From Acidobacteriota bacterium (GTDB lineage Bacteria; Acidobacteriota; Vicinamibacteria; Fen-336), in the NCBI GenBank assembly GCA_011526565.1, contig WYBL01000120.1:19743-83742 (forward strand): 64,000 nt of DNA. The letters are read 5' to 3'. The number at the start of each line of letters is the position of its first letter. Within the stretch, counting starts at the first letter, position 1. A program made the translations under genes and the position numbers. Below, one piece after another: positions 1 through 12,900 of this stretch. Below the pieces are notes generated by a model, which did not search any database, was not told the DNA's origin, and was given only the letters and a program-made list of their open reading frames with translations.

Positions 1-1020
1 CTCCAGCACCTGCTCGTGCTCAACGGCCAGGTCAGCCACGACGAGAACCGCCTGTTGCAGGTCGGCGCCAACGTCCGCGGCCGCGTCGTCTCGATCCCCG
101 TCGACTTCGGTGCCCGGGTCGGCAAGGGCGACGTGCTGATGACGATCGAAAGCGTCGAGCTGGGCCGCGCCCGCGAAGAACTGGCGCGCGAGCTGTCCAC
201 CCTCGATGTCGCGGTCCGCGCGTACGAACGCGCGAAGTCGCTGGTCGAGGCCAAAGCCATCAGCGCCGGCGAGTTCCAGGCGCGCGAGGGCGACTACCTC
301 GCGAAGAAGGCCGCCGCGGAGGCCGCGGAGCGCACCCTCCACCTGCTCGGCGAGAGCCAGGAAGAAGTGGCCCGCATCCGCTCTCGGGCCGACGCGCGCG
401 GGCTCGGGCACGACCCCGAAGACGGCGCCTCGCTCGCGCTGCGGGCCCCGTTCGCCGGCCGCGTCATCGACCGCAAGGTCACGCCCGGGGCGCTGTTCGA
501 GGCGCTGCAGCCACTGCTCACGCTGGCCGACCTGTCGACAGTCTGGGTCTTCATGCAGGCCTATGAGAAAGACCTCGCCCAGCTCCGCGAGGGCGTCGAG
601 GTGACCCTGCGCAGCGAGGCCTACCCCCAGGAAGCGTTCAAGGGCAAGGTGGACTTCGTCGGTAGCGTGATCGACCCGGCGAGCCGCACGGCGCGCGTGC
701 GGGCCAGCGTGCCGAACCGCGCCGAGAAGCTGAAGCCCGGCATGTTCGTCAAGGCGCAGGTGGACGTGCCGCGCACGTACGACGGGGTCACGGTGCTGGC
801 CGTCCCGCAATCCGCGCTGCAGGTGCTCGAGGGTCGCACCACGGTCTTCGTGCAGACGGAACCCGGGGTCTTCGTGCGGCGGCTGGTGGAGACGGCCCAC
901 ACCTTCGAGGGGTTCACCGAGGTCTTCTCCGGCATCAAGGCCGGCGAGGTCGTCGTCACCGAGGGCAGCTTCGTGCTCAAGTCCGAGTTCGCGAAGGCGT
1001 CGCTGGCGGACGAGCACTGA
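1..1020 (+). CDS. RND efflux periplasmic adaptor subunit (CzcB/CusB-like), 5' end outside window
   Basis: Membrane-fusion protein that links an inner-membrane RND pump to an outer-membrane TolC channel. The frame is open to the left edge, so the true start and signal peptide lie outside the window. A GTG at 16 is only the first start-like codon visible. Seen in order: a barrel-sandwich half, an alpha-helical hairpin rich in E/A/R, the second lipoyl half (APFAGRVIDRKVTPG), and a beta-barrel plus membrane-proximal region ending near VVTEGSFVLKSEF, which is typical of CzcB/CusB proteins. The gene ends one base before a CzcA-type permease starts, so the two form one operon. The matching outer-membrane channel is probably upstream. 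The metal specificity cannot be read from this part. Confidence 0.9.
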   Translation, partial: LQHLLVLNGQVSHDENRLLQVGANVRGRVVSIPVDFGARVGKGDVLMTIESVELGRAREELARELSTLDVAVRAYERAKSLVEAKAISAGEFQAREGDYLAKKAAAEAAERTLHLLGESQEEVARIRSRADARGLGHDPEDGASLALRAPFAGRVIDRKVTPGALFEALQPLLTLADLSTVWVFMQAYEKDLAQLREGVEVTLRSEAYPQEAFKGKVDFVGSVIDPASRTARVRASVPNRAEKLKPGMFVKAQVDVPRTYDGVTVLAVPQSALQVLEGRTTVFVQTEPGVFVRRLVETAHTFEGFTEVFSGIKAGEVVVTEGSFVLKSEFAKASLADEH

Positions 1021-1021
1021 G

Positions 1022-4099
<3,078 letters not shown>

Positions 4100-4108
4100 G
4101 AGGCGCAG

Positions 4109-4501
4109 ATGCAGACGAGCCCGTTGCACTTCGTGGTGGCCTTCATCCAGCCATTCCAACTCGACCGCGTCATGGACGCGGTACGCTCGATACCCAACTT
4201 CCCGGGCCTCAGCGTCAGCGAGGTTCGCGGGTTCGGCGCGCACGGGGCTCACCCGCCGCGGGAGGGGGAGCGCGCCGAGGTCCACCCGCTCGAGGACGGT
4301 CTCCGCCTCGAAGTCTTCTGCAGGCCTGCCGACTTGATCGTGATCGTCGAGACGATCCGCAAGGCCGCGTACACCGGCCACGTCGGGGACGGCAAAATCT
4401 TCGCAGGGCCGGTCACGCTTGGCTACCGCGTCCGCACGGCGGAGTGGGGAGAGAGTTCGATCCTGAGGTCGGAGCGCCCCGCGGCCGGGAGCGGTGACTG
4501 A
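4109..4501 (+). CDS. PII-like (GlnB/CutA fold) protein linked to metal efflux
   Basis: Small protein of 130 residues with the PII superfamily C-terminal signature in the form AAYTGHVGDGKIFAGPV (compare HTGKVGDGKIFV in GlnB). The N-terminus FVVAFIQPFQLDRVMDAV matches the first beta-alpha unit. The T-loop region (SVSEVRGFGAHGAHPPREGE) has histidines and no obvious uridylylation Tyr equivalent. PII proteins of a separate group (PII-NG) are known to sit beside RND metal pumps rather than nitrogen genes. This gene fits that pattern, lying between a CzcA permease and a metal P-type ATPase, and its stop overlaps the ATPase start by 8 bases. A role in sensing or regulating metal export is inference; classical nitrogen control is unlikely. 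Confidence 0.8.
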   Translation: MQTSPLHFVVAFIQPFQLDRVMDAVRSIPNFPGLSVSEVRGFGAHGAHPPREGERAEVHPLEDGLRLEVFCRPADLIVIVETIRKAAYTGHVGDGKIFAGPVTLGYRVRTAEWGESSILRSERPAAGSGD

Positions 4502-6710
4502 GGTGGCGCCGCCGGCCGCCTTGCACTTCAGGGTCCGGGGCATGTCGTGCGCCGAGGAGGTCGCCGTCCTCAGGCGGGAACTCGGGCCGATCGCGGGGGG
4601 AGAGGACCGCCTGACCTTCGACATCCTGAGCGGTCGGATGAGCGTCGGCGGTCCGCCCGATGGCCTCACCGCCGAGCAGGTCGCCAACGCGGTGGCGCGA
4701 ACGGGCATGAAGGCCGAGCCCTGGGCCGACGGCGCGCCATCGCCGGACCGGGACGACAAGTGGGCATTGGGGGGGCAGGCGTCGCTCACCGTCGCGAGTG
4801 GGGTGGCCGCCACCGCAGCATTCCTATGGCACGCCGTGGATGCTGGGAGTGTGGCCGCGGCATTCGGCTCCGAAGGTCTGGGACTCGCCAGCGAGGCTCC
4901 CGCGCTCACCAAGCTGCTCTACGCCGGGGCCATTCTTTCCGGCTCCTGGCACATCTTTCCCAAGGCCTGGAACGCGCTGCGCCGGCTCCAGCCCGACATG
5001 AACCTGCTGATGACCGTCGCGGTGATCGGGGCCGTCGGCATCGGCGAGTGGTTCGAGGCGGCCACAGTCGTTTTCCTGTTCGCGGTGTCACTCGCGCTCG
5101 AGTCCTGGAGCGTGGGCCGAGCCCGGCGGGCGGTGGCCGCCCTGATGGACCTGTCGCCGCCGACCGCGCGGCTGCAGGGACCCGATGGCGTGGAGCGCGA
5201 GGTGCCGCCCGCCGAGGTCGCGGTGGGCGCCGTCTTCGTCGTCAAGCCCGGCGAGCGGCTCCCGCTCGACGGACGCATCGTGTCGGGGACCAGCGCGGTC
5301 AACCAGGCACCGATCACCGGCGAGAGTCTGCCCACGCCGAAGGCGCCCGGAGACAGCGTCTTCGCGGGCACCATCAACGGCGACGGCGCCCTGGAGATCG
5401 AATGCACCAAGCCCGCCGCGGACACGGCCCTCGCTCACATGGTCCGCCTGGTGGCCGATGCTCAGTCCCGCCGCGCTCCGTCCGAACAGTGGGTGGAGCG
5501 CTTTGCGCGCATCTACACGCCGGCCGTCATGGCTCTCGCGCTGCTGGTGCTCATCGTTCCGCCCGTCGCGTTGGGCGCCGACTGGAACGAATGGCTGTAC
5601 CGGGCGCTCGTGCTGCTCGTTATCGGGTGCCCGTGCGCGCTGGTGATCTCCACGCCTGTGAGCATCGTGGCCGCGCTGGCGTCTGCGGCCCGCGAGGGCG
5701 TGTTGATCAAGGGCGGTCTCCACGTCGAGACCCCGGGTCGCCTGAAGGCCGTGGCTCTCGACAAGACCGGCACCCTCACCGAGGGGCGGCCGCGGGTCGT
5801 GGAGGTCGTCACTCTGGGCGGCCACGACGAGACGGAGCTGGTCAGGATCGCCGCGGCCATGGAGGCGCGCAGCGGGCATCCGCTGGCCAAGGCCATCCTC
5901 GACCACGCCCGGGAGAGGGGCATCGCTTTCGCTCCCGCGGAGGATCTCCAGATCCTCCAGGGCAAAGGCGCGTCGGCCCGGATCGGCGGGCGGCAGTACT
6001 GGCTGGGCTCGCATCGCTACCTCGAGGAGAGAGGCGGGGAGAACGGGGACATTCACGATCGCCTGGAGACGATGGCGCGGTCCGGGCGTTCTGTCGTGGT
6101 GGTCGGGGACGAGAGCCACGTCTGCGGCCTGATCGCGCTCGCGGACCGGGTGCGGCCAGAGGCCGCGGCGGCCGTCCAGGCGATGCGCGGCCTCGGCATC
6201 GAGCACGTGGTGATGCTCACCGGGGACAACCGGGGAACGGCAGCGGCGATCGCCAGCCAGACCGGCGTGGACGAAGTGCACGCCGAACTCCTTCCCGCGG
6301 ACAAGGTCGAGGCGGTCGAAGGCCTGGTCTCCCGCTACGGCGCGGTCGCCATGCTCGGAGACGGCGTCAACGACGCTCCCGCCATGGCGCGAGCCACGAT
6401 CGGGATCGCGATGGGCGCTGCTGGCAGCGACGCCGCCATCGAGACGGCGGACGTGGCCCTGATGGCCGACGACCTGTCGAGGGTCCCATGGTTGATCGGC
6501 CATTCACGGCGCGCGCTCGGGATCATTCGTCAGAACATCGCCCTTTCGTTGTCAGTGAAGGGAGCGTTCACGATCCTGACCTTCTCCGGGCACGCTTCGC
6601 TGTGGGCGGCGATCGCCGCCGACATGGGTGCTTCGTTGGTCGTGATCTTCAACGGGCTGAGACTGCTGCGACCGCCGGTGGGTCGAGCGGGTGCGCTCGG
6701 GAGCGAGTGA
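4494..6710 (+). CDS. Heavy-metal translocating P-type ATPase (CadA/ZntA type)
   Basis: P1B-type ATPase of 738 residues that pumps divalent metal ions out of the cytoplasm. Starts at GTG, overlapping the PII-like gene by 8 bases. Motifs seen: a degenerate HMA domain (GMSCAEEV, only one of the two usual Cys), actuator TGES at 275-278, ion-site CPC at 379-381 in TM6, phosphorylation site DKTGTLT at D423, and hinge GDGVNDAP at 623 onward. The C-terminal helices (SLSVKGAFTILTFSGHASLW, then DMGASLVVIFNGLRLLR) match the Zn/Cd/Pb subgroup, with the conserved K and D. The mix of a ZntA-like membrane core with CPC supports Zn2+/Cd2+/Pb2+ rather than Cu+. Its position inside the RND island suggests it feeds metal to the periplasm for RND export. 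Confidence 0.93.
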   Translation: MTEVAPPAALHFRVRGMSCAEEVAVLRRELGPIAGGEDRLTFDILSGRMSVGGPPDGLTAEQVANAVARTGMKAEPWADGAPSPDRDDKWALGGQASLTVASGVAATAAFLWHAVDAGSVAAAFGSEGLGLASEAPALTKLLYAGAILSGSWHIFPKAWNALRRLQPDMNLLMTVAVIGAVGIGEWFEAATVVFLFAVSLALESWSVGRARRAVAALMDLSPPTARLQGPDGVEREVPPAEVAVGAVFVVKPGERLPLDGRIVSGTSAVNQAPITGESLPTPKAPGDSVFAGTINGDGALEIECTKPAADTALAHMVRLVADAQSRRAPSEQWVERFARIYTPAVMALALLVLIVPPVALGADWNEWLYRALVLLVIGCPCALVISTPVSIVAALASAAREGVLIKGGLHVETPGRLKAVALDKTGTLTEGRPRVVEVVTLGGHDETELVRIAAAMEARSGHPLAKAILDHARERGIAFAPAEDLQILQGKGASARIGGRQYWLGSHRYLEERGGENGDIHDRLETMARSGRSVVVVGDESHVCGLIALADRVRPEAAAAVQAMRGLGIEHVVMLTGDNRGTAAAIASQTGVDEVHAELLPADKVEAVEGLVSRYGAVAMLGDGVNDAPAMARATIGIAMGAAGSDAAIETADVALMADDLSRVPWLIGHSRRALGIIRQNIALSLSVKGAFTILTFSGHASLWAAIAADMGASLVVIFNGLRLLRPPVGRAGALGSE

Positions 6711-6775
6711 TCGCCAACGCGGGCCCACCGCACCGGATTGACGGTCATCGGTTCGCTCAGCGAGACTGTCGGGCG

Positions 6776-7159
6776 ATGATCCTCCGGCGCGTGGCGACAC
6801 TGCTGCTCCTGGCGGTCCTCCTCGCTCCGGTGGTGGCGGTGGTCGCGGAAGCCGCCCACGTCGCCTTCGACCACGAGACGAGCGACTCGCCGCTCGGTAG
6901 GGCTGGCGGTCTCGGACTGTTCCGACACGGCCACTTGCACTACGGGGATACCGCCGAGCACCAGCACCCAACGCTCGTCCCCAACACCACGGGAATCCGC
7001 ACGCTGCCCCAGGTCGCGAGTGGCGTGGGCACGGCCACGTGGCACGGGGCGAAGTTCACCGGGGCGCGGAGTTGTTCGCTTGCGGTCGCGGCCGAACGCG
7101 GCGGCGTGGGGCCTCCCCCCGCACCGCCGCCGCGCTCCATCGCCATCCTCAGGATCTGA
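6776..7159 (+). CDS. Small His-rich exported protein, CzcI-like position
   Basis: Predicted 127-residue protein starting at ATG 6776. The N-terminus (MILRRVATLLLLAVLLAP) is a clear signal peptide ending near VAEA. The mature part has His-rich patches (HVAFDHE, RHGHLHYGD, EHQHPT) and a Pro-rich tail. It lies between the P-type ATPase and the CzcC-type gene, the place where small metal-linked CzcI-like proteins occur in czc clusters, and its C-terminal proline/arginine tail is loosely reminiscent of them. That assignment is inference from context and composition, since I cannot align it. It could be a periplasmic metal-binding or regulatory protein. No strong ribosome site is visible, so the start is only moderately sure. 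Confidence 0.6.
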   Translation: MILRRVATLLLLAVLLAPVVAVVAEAAHVAFDHETSDSPLGRAGGLGLFRHGHLHYGDTAEHQHPTLVPNTTGIRTLPQVASGVGTATWHGAKFTGARSCSLAVAAERGGVGPPPAPPPRSIAILRI

Positions 7160-7234
7160 TTCCCTCGCTCGCCCGGCGGCGCCACGCGGTGCGCCGTCTC
7201 ACTGGCCATTCGTGCGTTCCTGCGAGGGAGATTC

Positions 7235-8443
7235 ATGCGCAAGTTGTCCTGGTGGGGCCTGCTGGCCCTGACGTCGGCGCTGCCCGTCCATGCCGGCGAC
7301 GTGAGCGAAGAGCAGTTCCTGGCTGCGGCCGGCGAGAACCACGCCGCGATCCGCGCGCTGGGTGGCGACCTGGCCCGCGCCGAGAGCGAACGAAGGCGAG
7401 CGGGCACGCTCGCCAACCCGCGGCTCGAGTTCTGGCGCGAGGAACCGGACCCCGTCTCCACGCTGAGCAACTGGACCGTCGCCTGGACGCCTCCGCTCGA
7501 CGGGCGCCTCGGACTCGGCAAGCAGGCCGCCGACGCCTCGGTGGCCGCGGCCCGCGAGGAGCTGAAGCTCGGGCAGGCCGAAGTGCGGCGCGAGGTGCGG
7601 CGCGTCTTCGCCGAGTGGAGCGTAGCCCACGCGCGGGTCGCGGTCCTGTCCCGGCGGCTCGAGCGGATCGCGCACCTGGCCACCCAGGAGCGCCACCGCG
7701 CGCGCGTCGGCACGGAATCGGGGCTCTCGGCGCGGCGCCTGGGCCTGGCCGAGGCCGAGGCCCGTGCGGACCTGCGCGAGGCCGAGGCCGAGCGAGCCCG
7801 GGCCGTCGCCGCGGCCCGCGCCTGGAACCCGGAACTCGCGGCGGACGCGGTGCCGCTGCTCCCGCCGCTCGCACCACCGCCCGCGGCCGTCGAGGTCGAG
7901 ATCTCGCCCGCCGTGGTCGCCGCCGAGAAGCGGAGCGAACAGGCGCAGCTCGCGAACCGCCTCGAGGGCCGCTTCTGGGGCTTCCCCACCCTCACGGCCG
8001 GCGTGCAACGCATCGAAGAGGCCGGCGTCGTGCGCAGCGCGCCGCTCTTCGCCGCGTCGTGGTCGCTGCCGCTCTTCGACCGCAACCAGGCCGCGCGGGC
8101 GGAGGCCCGGGTCGCCGTGCAGATCGCGGCGGCCCGCCTCGCGCAGACCCGCGCGCTGAGCCGGGCGGGGATCGAAGGCGGCGTGGGCGCTTACACGTCG
8201 CTGGTCGCCGCCGTCGGGGAGGCCGCAGCGGCCGCGGCCGACGTCGATCGGGTGATCGACGCCGCGACGGCCGCGTATGGAGCGGGCGAGCAGAGTCTCA
8301 CCGACCTGCTCGACGCGCTCGGCTCCGCCTTCGAGGCCCGCCTGCGCGAGCTGGACCTGCAGGCCCGGGCGCTGGCCACGCACCGCGAGCTCGAAGCCGC
8401 CCTGGGCCGTTCCCTGACCGCAACCGCCGGAGGAGTGCGATGA
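7235..8443 (+). CDS. Outer-membrane efflux channel, TolC/CzcC family
   Basis: 402-residue TolC-family protein giving the outer-membrane exit for the second RND pump. ATG at 7235 is preceded by GGGAG at a good distance. The signal peptide MRKLSWWGLLALTSALPVHA ends at an AXA-type cleavage site. The body is long amphipathic helices rich in A/E/R, in two OEP repeats, with the NPRLEFWREEP strand near residue 60 that is typical of CzcC. Its stop overlaps the next adaptor start as ATGA, so channel, adaptor and permease (7235-13061) form a complete CzcCBA-type set. Confidence 0.9.
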   Translation: MRKLSWWGLLALTSALPVHAGDVSEEQFLAAAGENHAAIRALGGDLARAESERRRAGTLANPRLEFWREEPDPVSTLSNWTVAWTPPLDGRLGLGKQAADASVAAAREELKLGQAEVRREVRRVFAEWSVAHARVAVLSRRLERIAHLATQERHRARVGTESGLSARRLGLAEAEARADLREAEAERARAVAAARAWNPELAADAVPLLPPLAPPPAAVEVEISPAVVAAEKRSEQAQLANRLEGRFWGFPTLTAGVQRIEEAGVVRSAPLFAASWSLPLFDRNQAARAEARVAVQIAAARLAQTRALSRAGIEGGVGAYTSLVAAVGEAAAAAADVDRVIDAATAAYGAGEQSLTDLLDALGSAFEARLRELDLQARALATHRELEAALGRSLTATAGGVR

Positions 8444-9969
8444 AGCCCCGTTCGATCGTGCCGTCCCTGCTGTTCGTGACCGTGCTCGCGTGCCGTGGCG
8501 CCGAGGCTCCCGACGCCGACCACGGCCACGCCCACGCCGAGGGCGAGAGCTGGGCGGTCACCGCCTGGGGCGAACGCTACGAGGTGTTCGCGGAGACGGG
8601 TGCGCTGGCCGTGGGCCACACCGCCACGTCGAACGCCCACGTCACGATCCTGGCGGGCTTCGCCCCGCTGGAGAAAGGCGTCGTCACCGCCATCCTGCGC
8701 GACTCTGGCGGTCGCGAGCAGCGGTTCCGCCAGGACACGATGAAGCGCTCGGGCATCTTCTCCGTGGAGATCCAGCCCGCCAGCGAAGGCACGTTCGACC
8801 TCGCCTTCGCCGTCGAGACGGCGGGCGACAGCGAGGTGATCCCCGCCGGCCGCGTGAAGGTCGGCAGCCCGGCGGCTCCGGGCGGGCTCGTCGACGCGGC
8901 GGAAGAGGTCGCGGGCGTCTCGTTCCTCAAGGAGCAGCAGTGGAAGACCGCCTTCGCGACGCTGGCGATCGCGGAGGGCAGCCTGCGCGAAGGGGTCGCC
9001 GGGCCCGCCCGGGTGTTGCCGGCGCGCGGCGGAGCCGTCGTGCTCACGGCGGCCGTGGACGCGATCGTGGCGCCTGACCCGTGGCCCTACGCGGGCCTCG
9101 ACGTCGCCGCCGGCGCGCCCGTCTTCCGCCTGCGCCCGCGCGCGAGCGACCGCGGCCTGCCCGACCTGGCCGCCGACGTGTCGTCGCTGGAGGCCGAGGC
9201 CGAGGCCGCCCACAAGCGCGTGGCCCGGCTCGAAGAACTGCTGCGGCTGGAGGCCACCAGCGCGGCGGAGCTGGAGCGCGCGCGGGCCGCGAGCGCCGGC
9301 CTCGACGCGCGGCTGCTCGCGGCGCGGCGCGGGGCCGAGGTCGCCAGCGGCAGCGCCGTCTCCGGTTCGCTCGACGTCACCGCTCCCTGGGCGGGCCGGG
9401 TGGCCGAGGTGACCGTCTCGCCCGGCCAGGCGGTCGCCGCGGGCACCGCGCTGGGCCGCTTCGTGCGGCCCCGGCCCTTGTGGATCCAGGTCGCGCTGCG
9501 CCCCGCCGACGCACGGCGCCTGCGCGACGGTGCCGCGGGGCTGATCCTGCGCAGCGCGTCCTCGCCCGACCCGATCGAGCTGGACGCGCGAGCCGTGCGA
9601 CTGGTCTCCGTCGCGCCGGAGGTCGACCCGCAGACCGCCACCCTCGCGGTCACGCTGGAGATCGATCGGAGCGCGTCGGAGCTGCCGATCGGCAGCGCGG
9701 TCGAGGCCGAGATCCTGCTCGCGGGCGAGCGGCGCGGGGTCGTGGTGCCGCACTCCGCGCTGGTCGACGACGCCGGCGTCTCCGTCGCCTACGTCCAGGA
9801 CTCCGGCGAGAGCTTCAGCCGGCGCGAGGTGCGGGTGCTGGCGCGGCAGGGCCTGCGGGTGCTCGTGGACGGCCTGAAGCCCGGCGAGCGGCTCGTCACC
9901 GTGGGCGCCGCCGCGATCCGGCGCAGCTCGCTGCTCTCCTCCGGCGCTCCCGAAGGGCACGTGCACTGA
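8440..9969 (+). CDS. RND efflux periplasmic adaptor (CzcB type) with extra N-terminal domain
   Basis: 509-residue adaptor, longer than usual. A lipoprotein-like signal (LLFVTVLAC, Cys near residue 18) is followed by a short His-rich patch (DHGHAHAEGES). An all-beta domain of about 110 residues precedes the adaptor core and looks Ig-like (VTAWGERYEVFAETGALAVG onward). From about residue 165 the normal adaptor layout begins: lipoyl half, helical hairpin (SSLEAEAEAAHKRVARLEEL), second lipoyl half (TAPWAGRVAEVTVSPGQAV), beta-barrel and C-terminal region. The start overlaps the CzcC stop by four bases, and the permease follows after two bases. The His patch suggests periplasmic metal capture, which is inference. 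Confidence 0.88.
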   Translation: MKPRSIVPSLLFVTVLACRGAEAPDADHGHAHAEGESWAVTAWGERYEVFAETGALAVGHTATSNAHVTILAGFAPLEKGVVTAILRDSGGREQRFRQDTMKRSGIFSVEIQPASEGTFDLAFAVETAGDSEVIPAGRVKVGSPAAPGGLVDAAEEVAGVSFLKEQQWKTAFATLAIAEGSLREGVAGPARVLPARGGAVVLTAAVDAIVAPDPWPYAGLDVAAGAPVFRLRPRASDRGLPDLAADVSSLEAEAEAAHKRVARLEELLRLEATSAAELERARAASAGLDARLLAARRGAEVASGSAVSGSLDVTAPWAGRVAEVTVSPGQAVAAGTALGRFVRPRPLWIQVALRPADARRLRDGAAGLILRSASSPDPIELDARAVRLVSVAPEVDPQTATLAVTLEIDRSASELPIGSAVEAEILLAGERRGVVVPHSALVDDAGVSVAYVQDSGESFSRREVRVLARQGLRVLVDGLKPGERLVTVGAAAIRRSSLLSSGAPEGHVH

Positions 9970-9971
9970 TC

Positions 9972-12900
9972 ATGCTCGACGCCATCATCCGCGGCGCCCT
10001 GCGCCATCGCGTCGCCGTCCTGGCCCTCGCGGCCGTCCTGCTCGTGGCCGGCCTGCAGTTGACCCGGCGGCTCCCGGTCGACGTGTTCCCCGACCTGTCG
10101 GCGCCGTCCGTCACCGTGATCACCGAGGCGCGCGGCATGGCGCCCGAGGAGGTCGAGCTGCTGGTGACGTTCCCCGTCGAGTCCGCCCTCAACGGCGCGC
10201 CGGGCGTGCGCCGCCTGCGCTCCGTGTCCGGCGCCGGCATCGGTGTGGTGTGGGTCGAGTTCGAGTGGGGCCAGGACATCTACCGCGCGCGCCAGGTCGT
10301 CGCCGAGCGCCTCCAAGGGGTGGCCCTGCCCGGCGGCGTCGAGCGGCCCGCGCTGGGCCCGATCAGCTCGATCATGGGCGAGATCTCGTTCCTCGCCCTC
10401 ACGTCCGAGCGGCTCTCGCCGATGGAGCTGCGGCGCGTGGCCGAGACCCAGGTCCGGCGCCCGCTGCTGGCGCTGCCCGGCGTCTCCCAGGTCGTGCCGA
10501 TCGGCGGCGACGTCCGCGAGTTCCTGGTCGAGCTCGACCCCGCCGCCCTCACCCAGGCGGGGATCTCGGTCGAGGACGTGGTGGCGGCGCTGGAAGAGGC
10601 GAGCGCCGTGCCGGCCGCCGGCTTCCACGTGGACGCGGGGCAGGAGTACCTGGTCCGCGGCCTGGGCCGCGCGCGCTCGGCGGAGGACCTCGCCGCCACG
10701 GTGCTGCGGGTGCGCGACCGGGTGCCGCTCCGCGTCGCGCAGGTGGCCTCCGTGCGCGAGGCGCCGGAGCCCGCCCGCGGCACGGCCGCCTACCGCGCGC
10801 GGCCCGCGGTCGTGCTCAGCGTCCAGAAGCAGCCGGGCGCCAACACGCTGGCGCTGACGGCCGAAATCGACCACGTGCTGCGCGACCTGCAGGCGACTCT
10901 GCCCGCGGGCGTCGCGATCGAGACCGAGAACTTTCGCCAGGCCGACTTCATCGAGGTGGCGATCCGCAACGTGTCGGTCGCGCTGCGCGACGGCGCGGTG
11001 CTGGTGCTGATCGTGCTGTTCCTGTTCCTCGGCAACCTGCGCACGACGCTCATCTCGGCGGTCGCCATCCCGCTCTCGCTGGTCGCCGGCGTGCTGGTCA
11101 TCTCGGCCCTCGGCGGCAGCCTCAACACGATGACGCTGGGCGGCTTCACGATCGCGATCGGCGCGCTGGTGGACGACGCCATCATCGACGTCGAGAACGT
11201 CTTTCGCCGGCTGCGCGAGAACCACCGCCGGCCCGAGGCCGAGCGCCGCAGCGCGCTGGAGGTCGTGTTCCGCGCCTCCTCGGAGGTGCGCAACGCGATC
11301 CTGTTCGCCACCCTCGTGATCGCGCTCGTGTTCCTGCCGCTGCTGGTCCTGCCCGGCCTCGAGGGGCGCCTGCTGCGGCCGCTGGGGATCGCGTATCTCG
11401 CCTCGCTCGCCGGCTCGCTGCTGGTGGCGCTGACCCTCACCCCGGTGCTGTGCTACCTGCTGCTGCGCAGCGACGCGCTGCTTTCGTCGCACGAGCCGTG
11501 GCTGCTGCGCCTGGCCAAGCGGAGCTACGCGCCGACGCTGGCCTTCTGCCTCGGCCACCGCAAGCTCGTGCTGGGCGGCGCCACGCTGGCCGTCGTCGGG
11601 GCGCTCTCGATCGTCCCGTTCCTCGGGCGCAGCTTCCTGCCGCCCTTCAACGAGGGCAGCCTGACGGTCGGGCTGGTCAGCCCGCCGGGCACGCCGCTCG
11701 CGGACGGCGACGCGCTGGGCCTGCAGGTCGAGAAGGCGCTGCTCGCGTTCCCCGAGGTGGTCTCGACCAGCCGCCGCACGGGCCGCGCCGAGAAGGACGA
11801 GCACGTGCAGGGCGTCAACGCCTCGGAGATGGAGGTCGTGCTGCGGCCCGGCCGCCCGAAGGACGAGCTGCTAACCGAGATGCGGCGCGCGATCGCCACC
11901 ATCCCGGGCGTCAGCGCGAGCTTCGGCCAGCCGATCAGCCACCGCATCGACCACATGATCTCCGGCAGCAAGACCAACCTGGCGATCAAGCTGTTCGGCC
12001 CGGATCTCTCCGTGCTGCGCGAGCTCGCGGCCAGCGCCGAGCGCATCCTGCGCGACGTGCCGGGCCTCGTCGACCTGAGCAACCAGGAGCAGTCGACGGT
12101 GCCGCAACTGCTGGTCGACTTCGACCGCGAGGCGATGGCGCGCCACGGGCTGCGGCCGCGGGACGTCGCCCGCTCGCTGGAGGCGCTGTTCCAGGGCACG
12201 GCGGCAGGCGAGGTGGTGGAGGGCGGGCTCACCTCGCGGGTGGTGGTCCGCTTCCCCGAGCGCCTGCGCGAGGATCGCGACGAGATGGCCGCGCTGCCCG
12301 TGACCACGGGCGACGGCGCCCTGCTGCGCCTGGGCGACGTCGCCCGCGCCCGCTTCGACCTGGGCCCCGGGCTGGTGCGCCGCGAGAACGTCCAGCGCGT
12401 CGCCATGCTGACCGCCAACGTCGCGAGCTCCGACCTGACGGGCACGGTGCAGGCCGCGCGCCAGGCGCTCGCCAGCGGGCTCGCGCTGCCCGAGGCCTAC
12501 CGGGTCGTGTTCGGCGGGCAGTTCGAGGAGGCGGCCCGCAGCGAGGAGAACCTCGGCTGGCTGGCCGCCGCCATCCTGGCGGCGATGTACGGTCTCCTCT
12601 TCTTCGCCTTCCGCAGCCATCGCCACACGGCGATCGTGCTGGTCAACCTGCCGCTGGCCCTGATCGGCGGCGTGCTGGCTCTGGGTGTCACCGGCACCGG
12701 CCTGAACGTCGCCTCGACGGTCGGCTTCATCACCCTGTTCGGGATCGCGATCCGCAACGGCGTGCTGCTCGTCAGCCACTACGAGCACCTGATGCGCGAC
12801 GAGGGGATGACGCTGCAGGAGGCCGTGGTGCGCGGCTCGGGCGAGCGGCTGGCAGCCGTGCTGATGACCGCGCTGACCGCGGGCCTGGCGCTGATCCCGC

